Shown here piece after piece: positions 9,707 to 21,564 of a stretch of DNA of 64,000 nucleotides; the stretch's first letter is position 1; every line of letters starts with the position of its first letter. A program made the position numbers and the translations under genes. Under the pieces are notes generated by a model. That model was not told the origin of the DNA. It saw only the letters and a program-made list of their open reading frames with translations, and did not search any database. Source of the stretch: a bacterium (GTDB lineage: Bacteria; Desulfobacterota; Binatia; Binatales; Binataceae); NCBI GenBank assembly GCA_014896235.1, contig JADBKU010000009.1, positions 1 through 64,000 of the forward strand, given 5' to 3'.

Positions 9707-9736
9707 CGCGCCTCCGCGATGGCGGGCGCGCGTCTT

Positions 9737-11182
9737 TCACGCGCAGACTGGGGGACGGCGGTCCTGCCAAGGACGAGCCTGTTCGAGTTGCGAGGCGACG
9801 CGAATCAGCAAATCTTCGCGGCCGAAGGCCGCCACCAGATGCGCTCCGATCGGCAAGCCCGCGGCGTTCCAATAGAGCGGAAGCGAAATAGCGGGCTGAC
9901 CGGTCGCGTTGTAAGGCGGAGTGAACTGAATCACGTCCATCAACCGCGCCCATCCCGCCGCCGGATCCTCGCGATCGACCACCAGCGTGCCCAACGGCGG
10001 CGGCGGGGTGGCGATCGTCGGCGTGAGCAGAAGATCGAATCCGTCCGCCCACCAACTCGCGACCCGCCGCGCCCATGCATGAATCCATCCGACCGCGGCG
10101 AGATATTGCCTGGCCGACAATTGCGAACCGCGTTCGGCGAGGTTCCACGTCCAGAGCTCGACATCGCCGCGTTCAATTTTACGCCCGACCAGCGCGCCGA
10201 TTTGTTCGAGCGCAAGCGCGGTATGGCCGCAAACCACCTCGGTGAAACGATCGATCAATTCGTGCTCGTCAAGCGCGGCGGGATGCGACTCCTCGACCTG
10301 ATGGCCGAGCGACTCCAGCAGCCGGGCGGCGTCCTCGGCCGCCGCGACGCAATCGGGATGCAGCGGCGCGCCGCCCTGCGGCGAACGCTTCATCAGGCCG
10401 ATCCGAAGCCGCCCCGGCGCCGCACCTACTTCTTGCGCGTAGGGTCGAACGCGCGCCGGAGCGGCATACGGATCGCCCGGCATCTCGCCCGCGATCGCAT
10501 CGAGAACCGCGGCCGAATCGCGCACCGATCGAGTTACGACGTGCTCGATCGCCAGACCGTGCCATGCGTCTCCGATATCCGGTCCGAGCGATACGCGGCC
10601 GCGCGTGGGTTTAAGGCCGACCAGACCGCATTCGCTGGCGGGGATACGAATGGAGCCGCCGCCGTCGTTGGCGTGCCCGACGGCGACCATCCGCGCGGCA
10701 ACCGCCGCGGCCGAGCCTCCGCTCGAACCGCCGGTCGAATGGCCAACGTTCCACGGATTCCGCGTGGCGCCGAAAGCTTCCGGTTCGGTGGTGGCGTTCA
10801 GGCCGAGTTCGGGCGTGTTGGTCTTGCCGACGCAGATAAATCCCGCCGCTTTGAATTTCGCGGCAAGGTAGGTGTCGTACGGCGCGACGAAGCGGGCGTC
10901 GCGCAGAAACCGCATCCCGTTGTAAATCGGATCTCCGCCAGAGGCGCACACGAGATCCTTGAGCAGAAAGGGCACGCCGCGAAACGGCCCATCGCCGATC
11001 GGGCCGTTTTTCGCGATCCGCCGCGCCTGCTCGAACAAGGGCGTGATAACGGCGTTGAGTTGCGGATTGACGCGCTCGATCGCGGCGATCGCCGCGTCAA
11101 CCAGTTCGACCGGCGAGGCTTGTCCGGCGCGGATCAATTCGGCCTGCGCCGTCGCATCCATATTCGTGAACTCGGCAACCAT
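9737..11182 (-). CDS. Amidase signature family hydrolase
   Basis: The protein is 481 residues. The Ser-cisSer-Lys triad is visible: Lys in LLKDLVC near residue 80, the Gly/Ser-rich block [13 protein letters not shown], and [10 protein letters not shown] with the nucleophile. These enzymes hydrolyse amides in the cytosol; the substrate is not predictable. I chose the ATG at 11182 because GGAGG lies seven bases upstream. A longer frame runs through the antisense strand of tRNA-Pro to 11461 and is an artefact. It is not GatA, which is encoded at 57619. Confidence 0.92.
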   Translation of the reverse strand: MVAEFTNMDATAQAELIRAGQASPVELVDAAIAAIERVNPQLNAVITPLFEQARRIAKNGPIGDGPFRGVPFLLKDLVCASGGDPIYNGMRFLRDARFVAPYDTYLAAKFKAAGFICVGKTNTPELGLNATTEPEAFGATRNPWNVGHSTGGSSGGSAAAVAARMVAVGHANDGGGSIRIPASECGLVGLKPTRGRVSLGPDIGDAWHGLAIEHVVTRSVRDSAAVLDAIAGEMPGDPYAAPARVRPYAQEVGAAPGRLRIGLMKRSPQGGAPLHPDCVAAAEDAARLLESLGHQVEESHPAALDEHELIDRFTEVVCGHTALALEQIGALVGRKIERGDVELWTWNLAERGSQLSARQYLAAVGWIHAWARRVASWWADGFDLLLTPTIATPPPPLGTLVVDREDPAAGWARLMDVIQFTPPYNATGQPAISLPLYWNAAGLPIGAHLVAAFGREDLLIRVASQLEQARPWQDRRPPVCA

Positions 11183-11349
11183 CTTCAGGCCTCCCTCGGC
11201 CGCGGCCGTCCTTGCATGCGCCATCGTCAGAAATCGCACAATCGGACGGGCGGCGGCAACCCGGCGGCGCTCGCGTTGGCCGAACGCCGATGGTATAAGA
11301 TCGAGTTCCGCGCGGCGTCTGGAAGATTTCCGGCGCGGAGCGGATGGTT

Positions 11350-11427
11350 CGGGGTGTAGCTCAGCCTGGCTAGAGCACTGCGTTCGGGACGCAGGGGTCG
11401 CTGGTTCAAATCCAGTCACCCCGACCA
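11350..11427 (+). tRNA. tRNA-Pro (CGG)
   Basis: The acceptor arms CGGGGTG (11350-11356) and CACCCCG (11417-11423) pair perfectly and are followed by A and an encoded CCA. The D arm TAGCTCAGCC and T arm GGTTCAAATCC are present. The anticodon stem CTGCG/CGCAG encloses the loop TTCGGGA, giving anticodon CGG, which reads CCG proline codons. It lies 34 bases before the plsY reading frame. Confidence 0.97.
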
Positions 11428-11461
11428 ACGACCAACTTCCAAACGACCAACGGAACCGCAT

Positions 11462-12061
11462 CTGCTTCCAATCCTGCTGACAGTCGTCGGTTACCTTTTC
11501 GGATCGATACCGGTGGGGGTGCTGGTGGGCCGGGCGCGCGGCTTTGATCCGCGTGCGGTTGGCTCGGGCAACGTCGGGATGACCAACGTCGCGCGCGCGG
11601 GTGGGCGTTTCGCCGCGGCGATGACGTTTTCCGGCGATTTGCTGAAAGGGTTGGTTCCGGTCCTGATCGCCAGGGGCGCGGGATTGGCGCCGGCCGCGAT
11701 CGCATGCGTGGGATTCGCCGCGGTGGTCGGATCGGTCGCGTCGATTTTCATGGGGTTCAGCGGCGGACGCGGCGTTTCAACCTCATTCGGCGTCTGGCTT
11801 GGGCTGGCGCCGATCGCCGCCGGTATCGCGTTAGCCGTGTTTATCGTGATTGTCGCAATCGGGCGGATCGTTTCGCTCGGCTCGATTTCCGCCGCGATCG
11901 CCCTTGTACCTGCGGTCGCCGCGACCGGCTCGCCCCGGCCCTATATCCTGCTGGCGATCGCGGTTTCGGCCGTGGTTTTGACGCGCCATCATGAGAATAT
12001 TCGACGGCTGCTGGCCGGCGAAGAGCCGAAAATCGGCGCACGCAAGAAAGCATCGGATTAA
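11462..12061 (+). CDS. plsY: Glycerol-3-phosphate acyltransferase PlsY
   Basis: PlsY transfers the acyl group of acyl-phosphate to glycerol-3-phosphate at the inner membrane, the first step of phospholipid synthesis. Family motifs are visible: GSIPVG in the first membrane helix, DPRAVGSGNVGMTNVAR, and FMGFSGGRGVSTSFG. About five hydrophobic helices are seen. The first standard start (GTG, 11513) would cut off the conserved first helix GYLFGSIP. In-frame upstream there is no ATG, GTG or TTG, but a CTG at 11462 preceded by GGAA gives 199 residues, the normal length. The start is therefore uncertain. Confidence 0.92.
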   Translation: MLPILLTVVGYLFGSIPVGVLVGRARGFDPRAVGSGNVGMTNVARAGGRFAAAMTFSGDLLKGLVPVLIARGAGLAPAAIACVGFAAVVGSVASIFMGFSGGRGVSTSFGVWLGLAPIAAGIALAVFIVIVAIGRIVSLGSISAAIALVPAVAATGSPRPYILLAIAVSAVVLTRHHENIRRLLAGEEPKIGARKKASD

Positions 12062-12166
12062 ACCTAACGAAGGCGTACCGATGCCTGCCGCGAAGTCGTT
12101 AGCCTATTCGTTAGTCATCATATGCGCGGGCGCCCCCAGCCTGAGGCCGAATTTGCGCCCAATTAA

Positions 12167-12182
12167 CTGGCGCCGCGCTTGC
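12167..12182 (+). promoter_or_regulatory. Candidate sigma-54 promoter upstream of glnB
   Basis: TGGCGC (12168-12173), five bases, then TTGC (12179-12182) matches the -24/-12 pattern TGGCAC-N5-TTGC with one mismatch and exact spacing. It lies about 145 bases upstream of glnB, whose family is often nitrogen-controlled. In a GC-rich genome such a match can arise by chance. Confidence 0.35.
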
Positions 12183-12283
12183 GAACCGCCACCTTATGCC
12201 GCATCGTGCATCGTTGTGCGAAGGGGGTCTTGCGATCAGTCGCCCGCCGTTGAAAGGTATAGCAGGCGCCATTGCGAGCTTGA

Positions 12284-12664
<381 letters not shown>

Positions 12665-12930
12665 CCCGAGCTTGACGAACCTTCCTCGAATCGATCCGCC
12701 CGATCTCAAGCGATGCGAGACCGGGTGGGTTGAATTTCATTTGAGCGGGCGATTTATCTCGCAGCCAGCCTTCGCGTACGCGACGGATTATTCCAACCGG
12801 CCATCATCCTGGTTTAGGTTTAAAATAACATTATAAAAATTCCCGGATTCTCGGGCGCCCGTGCCCTATTCGCACCAATCTTTGACGCGGGCAGGAAACC
12901 GATCGCTCGCCGCATCGTCAAATAGATGTG

Positions 12931-13500
12931 ATGGAACGAACGGCGACCAAACCGTCGATCGAATCCGAAATCGAGTCCGGACAGCCTGGCGGCGGGGCGC
13001 CGCCGGAACTGGACGAGATTTACCGGCAGCATCATCAGCGAATCGTGCGGCTGTGCCGGATGATGCTGAGCGATGCGGATGAGGGCGACGAGGCGGCGCA
13101 GGAAGTGTTCGTGCGGATGCTGGCGCAACGCCGCAGCGGGGTCGAACCTGCACAGTGGGGCGCGTGGCTGACGCGGGTCGCGATTAACGCCTGCCACGAT
13201 CGGCGGCGGTCGGGATGGTGGAAATGGTGGCGGCGCGACGGCCGCGAACTGGTCGATTCCGATCTGACCACCTATCGCGACGCCGAGGAAGAGGCGATCA
13301 CGCACGAGCAGGGCGCGGCGATCTGGCGGGGCTTCAGCGCGCTTTCGCCGCGGCAGCGCGAGGTTTTCGTCCTGCGCCAGATCGAGGGATGGCCGACGCG
13401 CGAAGTCGGCGCCGCGCTGAACCTTACCGATCAAGCGGTCAAACTCCATCTGTTCCGGGCGGTGCGCCGCCTGCGCGAAATTTTGCGGAGCGAGCGATGA
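12931..13500 (+). CDS. ECF-type RNA polymerase sigma factor
   Basis: The protein is 189 residues. Region 2 runs through DEIYRQHHQRIVRLCRMML and AAQEVFVRMLA, and region 4 through FSALSPRQREVFVLRQIEGW with a helix-turn-helix REVGAALNLTDQAVKLHLFRA. There is no region 1.1 or 3, as expected for group IV factors. A GTG at 12928 is an alternative start. The stop overlaps the start of an anti-sigma factor gene as ATGA, so the pair is co-translated, and a Spy-like gene follows. This suggests an envelope stress response. Confidence 0.93.
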   Translation: MERTATKPSIESEIESGQPGGGAPPELDEIYRQHHQRIVRLCRMMLSDADEGDEAAQEVFVRMLAQRRSGVEPAQWGAWLTRVAINACHDRRRSGWWKWWRRDGRELVDSDLTTYRDAEEEAITHEQGAAIWRGFSALSPRQREVFVLRQIEGWPTREVGAALNLTDQAVKLHLFRAVRRLREILRSER

Positions 13501-14078
13501 ACGCCTGTCTCAACGAAAAGGAACTGACGCGACTGTTCGTCAGCGACGCAGCGGAGATGCCCGCGGCGCGCGCCCACGTCGCGGAATGCGCGGCTTGTGC
13601 GTCGCGTTACGAAGAAATGGCGCGCGACGCGCGGATAATCGCGGGAACGATTGCGTCAGCCGCGGCGAGCCGCGCAACCCTGCAAGAATATACGGCGAAG
13701 CGCGCGGTCGACGGATGGCGGAGCGATCGCCCATACGCCCGCGTGGCGGGATGGTTCGCCGGCGCGACGGCGTTCGGCGCGGCCGCGGCGATCGCGACGA
13801 TGCTGGCGCTAGGATGGCGCCCCGCGAGATCGCCGCAGATGGCGAGCGCACTTCCAGACGTGGCGAAAACGGCACCGGTGGCGTACGCGCAGGACCAGGC
13901 CGGGCGGATAACTTTCGATCCGATTAGCGCCATAGCATACGACGAAGGCGGATCGGCCGCGGCTGGTTCCGGCGACGCGATTTTCACCTCGTACAGCGGC
14001 GACGACGGAAATCTGTTGTTCTGCGCGCCGGGCGACGACAGCGGGATGTGCGCGCCGACGGCGGGCAATCGCGGCTGA
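13497..14078 (+). CDS. Putative zinc-finger anti-sigma factor
   Basis: The protein is 193 residues. The N-terminus has HVAECAACASRYEEM, the HxxxCxxC pattern of the ZAS anti-sigma fold, then one membrane segment near residues 85-105 (ATAFGAAAAIATMLALGW) and a periplasmic tail of about 85 residues. It would hold the cognate ECF sigma factor at the inner membrane until a periplasmic signal arrives. The ATG at 13497 overlaps the sigma factor stop codon. The tail has two cysteines (FCAPGDDSGMCAP), a possible redox or metal sensor. Confidence 0.85.
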   Translation: MNACLNEKELTRLFVSDAAEMPAARAHVAECAACASRYEEMARDARIIAGTIASAAASRATLQEYTAKRAVDGWRSDRPYARVAGWFAGATAFGAAAAIATMLALGWRPARSPQMASALPDVAKTAPVAYAQDQAGRITFDPISAIAYDEGGSAAAGSGDAIFTSYSGDDGNLLFCAPGDDSGMCAPTAGNRG

Positions 14079-14153
14079 CCACGGATTTTCAGGATTCGTT
14101 CCGAATGAACTCGGATCCGGCGCCAATTGGGCAACGCAAGGAGGATTTTTAAC

Positions 14154-14687
14154 TTGAAACGCGCATGGAAGTTTGTTGTTGCGGCGGTCGCGATCGTGGC
14201 GCTGCCGGCGCTCGCGGCCGGTCAGATGATGGGCGGGCCGATGATGGGTCATGGCCAGATGATGATGCATGGCGGAGGGATGCCGCCGTTCCCGATGTTC
14301 CTGCGGGCCGCGCGTTTGACGCCCGATCAGCGCAAACAGGTCGATAAGATCCTGAGCGAGAATCGCGAGACGTTCCACCAACTCTTCGAGCAGATGCATC
14401 AGACGCGCGAGGAGATGGCGAACAAGCTGCTCTCGCCCGGCAACGTCACGGCCAAAGACCTTGAGCCGGAAACGCATAAACTGGACCAATTGCATCAGCA
14501 GATGATGGCGAATTCGGTCAAGGTCGCGCTCGAAATCCGCGCCGTCCTCAAGCCGGATCAAATCAAGCGCGTCGCCGAATTCCATCAGAAGATGAAGAGC
14601 CTGCACGAGCAGATGCGCGATCTGATGAAGCAAATGGGACCAGAGCCGGGCGAGGGGCCGACGCCTCCATCGCCACCGGCGCAATAA
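14154..14687 (+). CDS. Spy/CpxP-like periplasmic protein
   Basis: The start is a TTG at 14154, set by AAGGAGG nine bases upstream, which gives a 177-residue precursor with a signal peptide (VVAAVAIVALPALAAG). The mature N-terminus is rich in Met, Gly and His (MMGGPMMGHGQMMMHGGGM), suggesting metal binding. The rest is helical, with two LTPDQ/LKPDQ motifs of the LTXXQ (Spy/CpxP/CnrX) family. Such proteins are periplasmic chaperones or metal/stress sensors. Its place behind an ECF sigma and anti-sigma pair makes it a likely target or co-sensor. Confidence 0.85.
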   Translation: MKRAWKFVVAAVAIVALPALAAGQMMGGPMMGHGQMMMHGGGMPPFPMFLRAARLTPDQRKQVDKILSENRETFHQLFEQMHQTREEMANKLLSPGNVTAKDLEPETHKLDQLHQQMMANSVKVALEIRAVLKPDQIKRVAEFHQKMKSLHEQMRDLMKQMGPEPGEGPTPPSPPAQ

Positions 14688-14835
14688 ACCGCACTCGTTT
14701 TCCGGGCGCATCGGCGGGATGCGCCCGGCACACCGGCGGGCGGAGCGGCACGGCCACAAGGCTTCCGTTCCACCCGCCATTTTTTATCGGCGCAAACCGC
14801 GCGCCGGCATTCCGGCGGAAACGAACGCGCGCGGA

Positions 14836-16002
14836 CTAAAGCTTGGCGGGAGGATAATAGGGCCGGTCGCCGAGCGCCTGCACGGCGGCCCAGAAATCGG
14901 GGCCTGACGCCTTGCCGGCCTCCTCGATTTCCCAACTCTGCCGCGCGATCGCCCAACTGTCGGGCCGCAGTCGGCGCGCCTCGCCAAGGTATTTCAGCGC
15001 GTCCTCGCGATGGCCTTGCGCGAACAGGTATTGGCCCAGCCTGAATAGCGTATTGGCGCGGGCGTCCTGCTCGCTTAGACCGGCGATGCGGCCGCGCGCC
15101 TCGTTATCGGGCAGAGCGTACGCGCTTTTCTCGCCGTTGATCACCCAATCGCGGATGGCGTTGAAATAGGCCGTCCGCGCCGCTTTGGCTTGCGCGGCGG
15201 CGTCGGGCGGAATCGAGAAATCGGCAAGATTCAGCTTGCGAAACGCGTCGCACGCGCCCGCCGATTCCGCCGGCCGCACGATATGTCCCCGTTCGTCGAT
15301 CCAGACCGCCATCGGCACGTTGACGATGTTGTAAAGCTCGGCGACGACGTGTTTCTCATCGATCAGGCACGGATAGGTTGGCGCACCAGCGGCGGCGCGC
15401 TCGCGTTCGCCCCATCCCATCAATTCGAGCATTGGCGGCGGAGTCGGCTCCGTCGCGCGAATCCATTGGCGCACCGCATCCGCGCCGCATGAATCGAGCG
15501 CGATCGCGATGACTATGAAATTCCGGTCTTTCAGTTCCTGGTAGAGGCCCTGCCACACGGGCAGGTCAAAGCGGCATCCTCACCATGACGCCCATGCCAT
15601 CAGAATGCGCTTCATGCCGCGATAGTCGGCGAGCGAATGCATCCGGCCGTCCAGATCGGGCAGCGTGAAATCGGGCGCGTCGAGCGAGCGGAGCGCCTGA
15701 TTGCGCGCGGCGGGCGCTTCGCCGAACGCCCATACGCCATGGCGATCGTCGCGCGCGATCGGATTGCCGAGCAGGCGCGCCAGTGCGGCGAGATTGAAGC
15801 GGCGGCCGCCTTCGCGCACGAACTCGGCGTCGCGTCCGTGCGGGATTGGCACGCATCGTTCGCCCAGGCAGGCCCCCTCCGGCTTCAACTCCCATCCGGT
15901 CGCGGCGCGCAGGTCGTCAAGCCCAAGCCACAGGTCGTCGCCCTCGCCATGCGCATCCGCCGCCGAATATTCGCCGCGTTCGTACAGTATTGTAGCGCTC
16001 AT
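14836..16002 (-). CDS. Candidate selenoprotein: thioredoxin-fold (AhpC/TSA-like) protein with Sec-Gly-Cys redox motif
   Basis: Reading from the ATG at 16002, the frame meets one TGA at codon 141 (15580-15582) and then stays open in the same frame to 14836, giving 388 residues with one Sec. The context reads MAWASW-U-GCRFDLPVW. Related thioredoxin-fold proteins have Cys-Gly-Cys at this place, so the TGA sits exactly on a catalytic cysteine. Residues 1-100 form an unnamed domain with CLGERC; 105-265 look like a redoxin domain (LDAPDFTLPDLDG); the last 90 are TPR-like. A bSECIS-like hairpin follows the TGA. If selenocysteine is not inserted, this is a nonsense-broken gene instead. Confidence 0.8.
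15549..15565 (-). promoter_or_regulatory. bSECIS-like hairpin for selenocysteine insertion
   Basis: On the minus strand CCTGCC-CGTGT-GGCAGG forms a perfect six-base-pair stem with a five-base loop. The loop starts 21 bases after the TGA and has G as its second base. This satisfies the published bacterial SECIS pattern (short stem, G in the first two loop bases, loop 16-37 bases from UGA). GC-rich DNA makes small hairpins common, so the position matters more than the stem. Confidence 0.6.
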
Positions 16003-16205
16003 TTATCGCTCCGCCCGACAGTATTAGGTTACGCTCGACTACCATTAGCTGCGGCGCTTCGACGCAGGCAAGGCCAAATTTTGAGAACCCCGGCGTTCCG
16101 CCGCGCCAAGCGCCATGGCGCCGGAGAAACGCGGATGTTAGCCTCGATTCCGTCAATCCCGCGCGCAACGGCCAACGCGGCGCCACAAATCGATAGCTGG
16201 CAACG

Positions 16206-18290
<2,085 letters not shown>

Positions 18291-18323
18291 GGCGACAGTT
18301 CTTTCAAGGCGCGAGGACGCGCG

Positions 18324-19253
18324 ATGGCGATCGTGACGGCTGAAACGGGGAATTTCGATCAGGCGTTCGAGCCGATCGCGATAAACCGCGCGCCGCGAGT
18401 TCAGGACCGGACGATCAGAGTGGTCGTTTTCAATGCGCGCCTGAGCGCGCGCGCCGATGGAATCCTGGCTTGCATCCGCCGTCCGCCGCTGAGCCGGGCG
18501 GACGTGATTCTGCTGTGCGAAGCCGCCTGGAGAATCGACGGCGCGGGGAGTCGCGGGCTCGCGTCGAAGATCGCGGACGCGCTTCGGATGAGCTTCGTTT
18601 ACGTTCCCGAATTCATCCGCGGCCAACCGCATCACGCCGGATGGTCGATCGGCAACGCGATCGTCTGCGCGCAGCCGCTCGAGGAGATCCGCAGCATCGT
18701 TCTGCCCAGTTACAAACCGAACTGGCGGCGCGTTCCGTTGCGCGGAGCGCCGCGCGGCATCGTCGCGACGGCGTCTTTCGGCGGACGCAAGCTCACGATC
18801 GGCGTGGCGCATCTCAACAGCCGATGCGGCCCCGAATTGCGCGCGCGACAGATGGCGGTTTACCTGGACGGCGTAGGCGAGGGCGGCCCCGCCATTATCG
18901 GCGGCGACTGGAACACGACCACCGTGGCGCTGCCGACGCGGCGATCGCTGGCCGGAGTGGCCGCGCGGATGGCGCTCCAGCCGCTGCGGTTCCGTTATCC
19001 GCAAGCCTACGAACCGCTGTTCGCCGAAATCGCGCGGCGCGGTTTCGCGATCGAAGGCGCGAATCGCGCCGGCGCTCCGACCTTCACGTTCTCGCGCGCG
19101 CTCCCGCGGCTGATGCGTCCGAAGCTCGACTGGATCGCGGCGCGCGGCGTCGCCCCGGTGGAACGCAGCGCCACGGTGATTCCCGCGCGGCCGGCATGGC
19201 GCTTCAGCCGCGTTTCGGATCATGATTTCGTGATCTGCGATTTCTCCGTCTAG
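18324..19253 (+). CDS. Endonuclease/exonuclease/phosphatase (EEP) family protein
   Basis: The protein is 309 residues with no signal peptide. EEP landmarks are present: VVVFNARLS near residue 35, LLCEAAWRI with the metal-binding acidic residue, VAHLNSRCGPELRARQM in the middle, GGDWNTTT, and RVSDHDFVICDFSV at the end with the catalytic SDHD. This family includes DNases, sphingomyelinases and phosphatases, and the substrate cannot be chosen from sequence. It lies 33 bases after the DUF255 gene, perhaps in one transcript. Confidence 0.88.
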   Translation: MAIVTAETGNFDQAFEPIAINRAPRVQDRTIRVVVFNARLSARADGILACIRRPPLSRADVILLCEAAWRIDGAGSRGLASKIADALRMSFVYVPEFIRGQPHHAGWSIGNAIVCAQPLEEIRSIVLPSYKPNWRRVPLRGAPRGIVATASFGGRKLTIGVAHLNSRCGPELRARQMAVYLDGVGEGGPAIIGGDWNTTTVALPTRRSLAGVAARMALQPLRFRYPQAYEPLFAEIARRGFAIEGANRAGAPTFTFSRALPRLMRPKLDWIAARGVAPVERSATVIPARPAWRFSRVSDHDFVICDFSV

Positions 19254-19404
19254 CCAGTTACGCCCGCCGATCGCGTGCCATGGAGACGGCTCTTTCGCGA
19301 TCGTCAACGTCAATTCATATCCAGTCCGGCTTGCTGAAAGTTACCAGGGCGCGTCAAATAAGGAAGCGTCTCGCGCGAAGCTTTCGGCAACGCTGTCGCA
19401 GGAT

Positions 19405-20517
19405 TTACGATTCATAAACGCCGCCGCGGCCAATTCCATTGAAGTCATCCATGCGTGTCATCGCCGCTTCCGCGCGCATTCTGGGAAGACAATGCGGGTA
19501 ATTCCTCTGAATAAAAGCGATGAGCCGCTCCCGCACGGCGCAACGCAGATCCCACAATTTTCCGGAATCGCTCGCGCTCACCAACGCCCGCAATTCAATC
19601 GCGCGATCCGTCGCATGCGTAACTTGCAGCACGCAGACCTTGCCGTCCCAATCAGGCAATGTCTTCACAACGCGCGCCAGTTCGCTACGTACCTCATCCA
19701 CCGGCACGGAATAATCGGCGTACACATGCGCGGAGCCCATCAGATTCGCCGAATGGCGCGTCCAATTTTGAAACGGATGCGAAATAAAATATGACAGGGG
19801 CAACACTAATCGCCGCAAATCCCAGATCCGGACGACGACATACGTAGTAGTAATTTCCTCAACCCATCCCCATTCATTTTCCACGATCACCACGTCTTCG
19901 AGCCGGATCGGTTGCGTAATCGCGAGCTGAACCCCCGCCACCAGGTTCTCGATCGTCGGGCGCGCCGCCAGTCCGACCGCAAGTCCCGCGATTCCGGCGG
20001 ATGCCAGAACGCTTCCGCCCAGTTCGCGGCCCCATCGGAATGACATCAGGGCCACGCCGCACGCCAACACGGAAATTATCGCTAGAAGAATACGGCGCAA
20101 CAGCCGGATTTGAGTGACTATTCGTCGCGTTTTGAAGTCGTCGTCGCCCAATGCTTCGTAATGAATAACCAGGCTCTCCGAAAACACGAACGCCAGCTTT
20201 ATTGCAAGCCACGCTATCGCGATAATCTCCAGTAAGCCAATGAGATGATTCATCGGCGCGACGAAAACGCGGGGAATGCGAAGTTCTGGCGTGGCAATAT
20301 CAATTGCATATACCGGCAAAGCGAAGCGTAACGGAGCTCTGCATTCTCTAAATATCAGTTGCGTGCGATCTCCCGGATTTTTATCGATTTTTCTGTATAA
20401 AAAGAAAACCAGCCGATACGCGAGCAAGCCGCAGAGAACCGCGGCCAGCAACCAAGCGAGCGAGACAATCACGCCATGCCAATGCGAAATGAAAGGTCCA
20501 ATACTTAATTTTAGCAT
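19405..20517 (-). CDS. Mechanosensitive ion channel family protein (MscS-like)
   Basis: The protein is 370 residues with four or five membrane helices: residues 15-38, 62-75, 88-112, 142-160 and the pore-like helix VLASAGIAGLAVGLAARPTIENLVAG. The MscS beta domain follows with QPIRLEDVVIVENEWGWVEEI and the conserved LPLSYFISHPFQNWT. A cytosolic alpha/beta domain closes the chain. These channels open on membrane tension and release solutes in osmotic downshift, though some small-conductance relatives have other roles. It is convergent with the EEP gene and divergent from the lipoprotein gene downstream. Confidence 0.92.
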   Translation of the reverse strand: MLKLSIGPFISHWHGVIVSLAWLLAAVLCGLLAYRLVFFLYRKIDKNPGDRTQLIFRECRAPLRFALPVYAIDIATPELRIPRVFVAPMNHLIGLLEIIAIAWLAIKLAFVFSESLVIHYEALGDDDFKTRRIVTQIRLLRRILLAIISVLACGVALMSFRWGRELGGSVLASAGIAGLAVGLAARPTIENLVAGVQLAITQPIRLEDVVIVENEWGWVEEITTTYVVVRIWDLRRLVLPLSYFISHPFQNWTRHSANLMGSAHVYADYSVPVDEVRSELARVVKTLPDWDGKVCVLQVTHATDRAIELRALVSASDSGKLWDLRCAVRERLIAFIQRNYPHCLPRMRAEAAMTRMDDFNGIGRGGVYES

Positions 20518-20749
20518 AAGTCCGCTTTCGTCTCCTTGTGACCGTGCAGAAAGATTAATGCGCCGAGGGTGAATGGGTCATCGGCATTCCGCTAAAATTA
20601 AAATTCTCGCGATGCCGCGGGCGCTTCCACAGCGCCCCGAAATCAATACGGGCGGCATGCAGAGGCCGCCAGAACCGGAATCAATAAGTGCGGAAGCCGA
20701 TTTTGCGATCGGCGTGATTTATTTTCGCATATCTACGAGGATTGAAAAA

Positions 20750-21292
20750 ATGGCCAAAGACTTTTTGGTTTCGCTTGCCTTCGTGCTGCTATTTAGCGGA
20801 TGCGCATTACTCGCAGCGCCCGGAGTCGAAGAAGCCGGTTCGCTCGCGGGCGTCGCCGTTCCGGGAGCCTCGGGCGTGCTCGGCACGGAATCCACTGTAG
20901 CCGTGAATCGCTCGTGGATTCGGGCGAACAACGTGCAGGCGAATTATTCCGAGGCCGAACTCATCAATCTCCAGAAGGCGCAACGTAATGCTGAGCGATC
21001 GCGCGCCGCTACCGTCGGCATGCTCGAAAGCCTCGCGAAATCGGACGACGATCCTGAAATCGCGGATTTGGCCATCTGGGTCAAGCAGGGAGGCGATCCG
21101 CAATATGCGCTGGGCGCGGCGCTGGCGCGCGACAAAACGGATGCGTCACGCGCGGCCGCCGTACGCATCCTCGAAAATATCTCTCAGCGCAAGAATGACC
21201 CGGAAATATACGAGCTGGCGCAATGGGTTCGTGAAGGCGGCAACGAACAATTCGCGTTGAATTATGCGCTCACTCATGAATCGCGCCGATGA
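20750..21292 (+). CDS. Putative lipoprotein, family not recognised
   Basis: The ATG at 20750 follows a weak GAGGA site and gives 180 residues. The N-terminus is a lipoprotein signal with lipobox LFSGC, so cleavage before Cys22 is expected. The body holds two similar stretches of about 45 residues: DDDPEIADLAIWVKQGGDPQYAL and KNDPEIYELAQWVREGGNEQFAL. This is an internal helical repeat. No enzyme motif is seen. A longer frame begins at 20573 but has no start context. Confidence 0.7.
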   Translation: MAKDFLVSLAFVLLFSGCALLAAPGVEEAGSLAGVAVPGASGVLGTESTVAVNRSWIRANNVQANYSEAELINLQKAQRNAERSRAATVGMLESLAKSDDDPEIADLAIWVKQGGDPQYALGAALARDKTDASRAAAVRILENISQRKNDPEIYELAQWVREGGNEQFALNYALTHESRR

Positions 21293-21564
21293 ACTATTCG
21301 TGCGCGAGTCGAGGCTGGCCGGTTAAATTTGCATTGGCGCTATCCTGTCGCGCCGTCCGACGGCTCATGCGGCGATCGATTTCGACTTTTCGCGTTACAG
21401 CGCGCGCTGGATCGATAATCCATCTCTTGCGCAGGCAAGCGGCGAGAGCCTATAGCTGAAGTCCGATTGTCCATCAGCGCCTGCTAAATGTTTTTCAATC
21501 ACGCCCGCATCTGAAATGCTGATTGATGATAAAGCCGTTTTCCGGATGTCGAACGCGACCGCGG

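Noticed and set aside
11183-11461. N-terminal extension of the amidase containing GFEPATP
   Set aside because: This peptide is the well-known spurious translation of the antisense strand of a tRNA; tRNA-Pro lies there.
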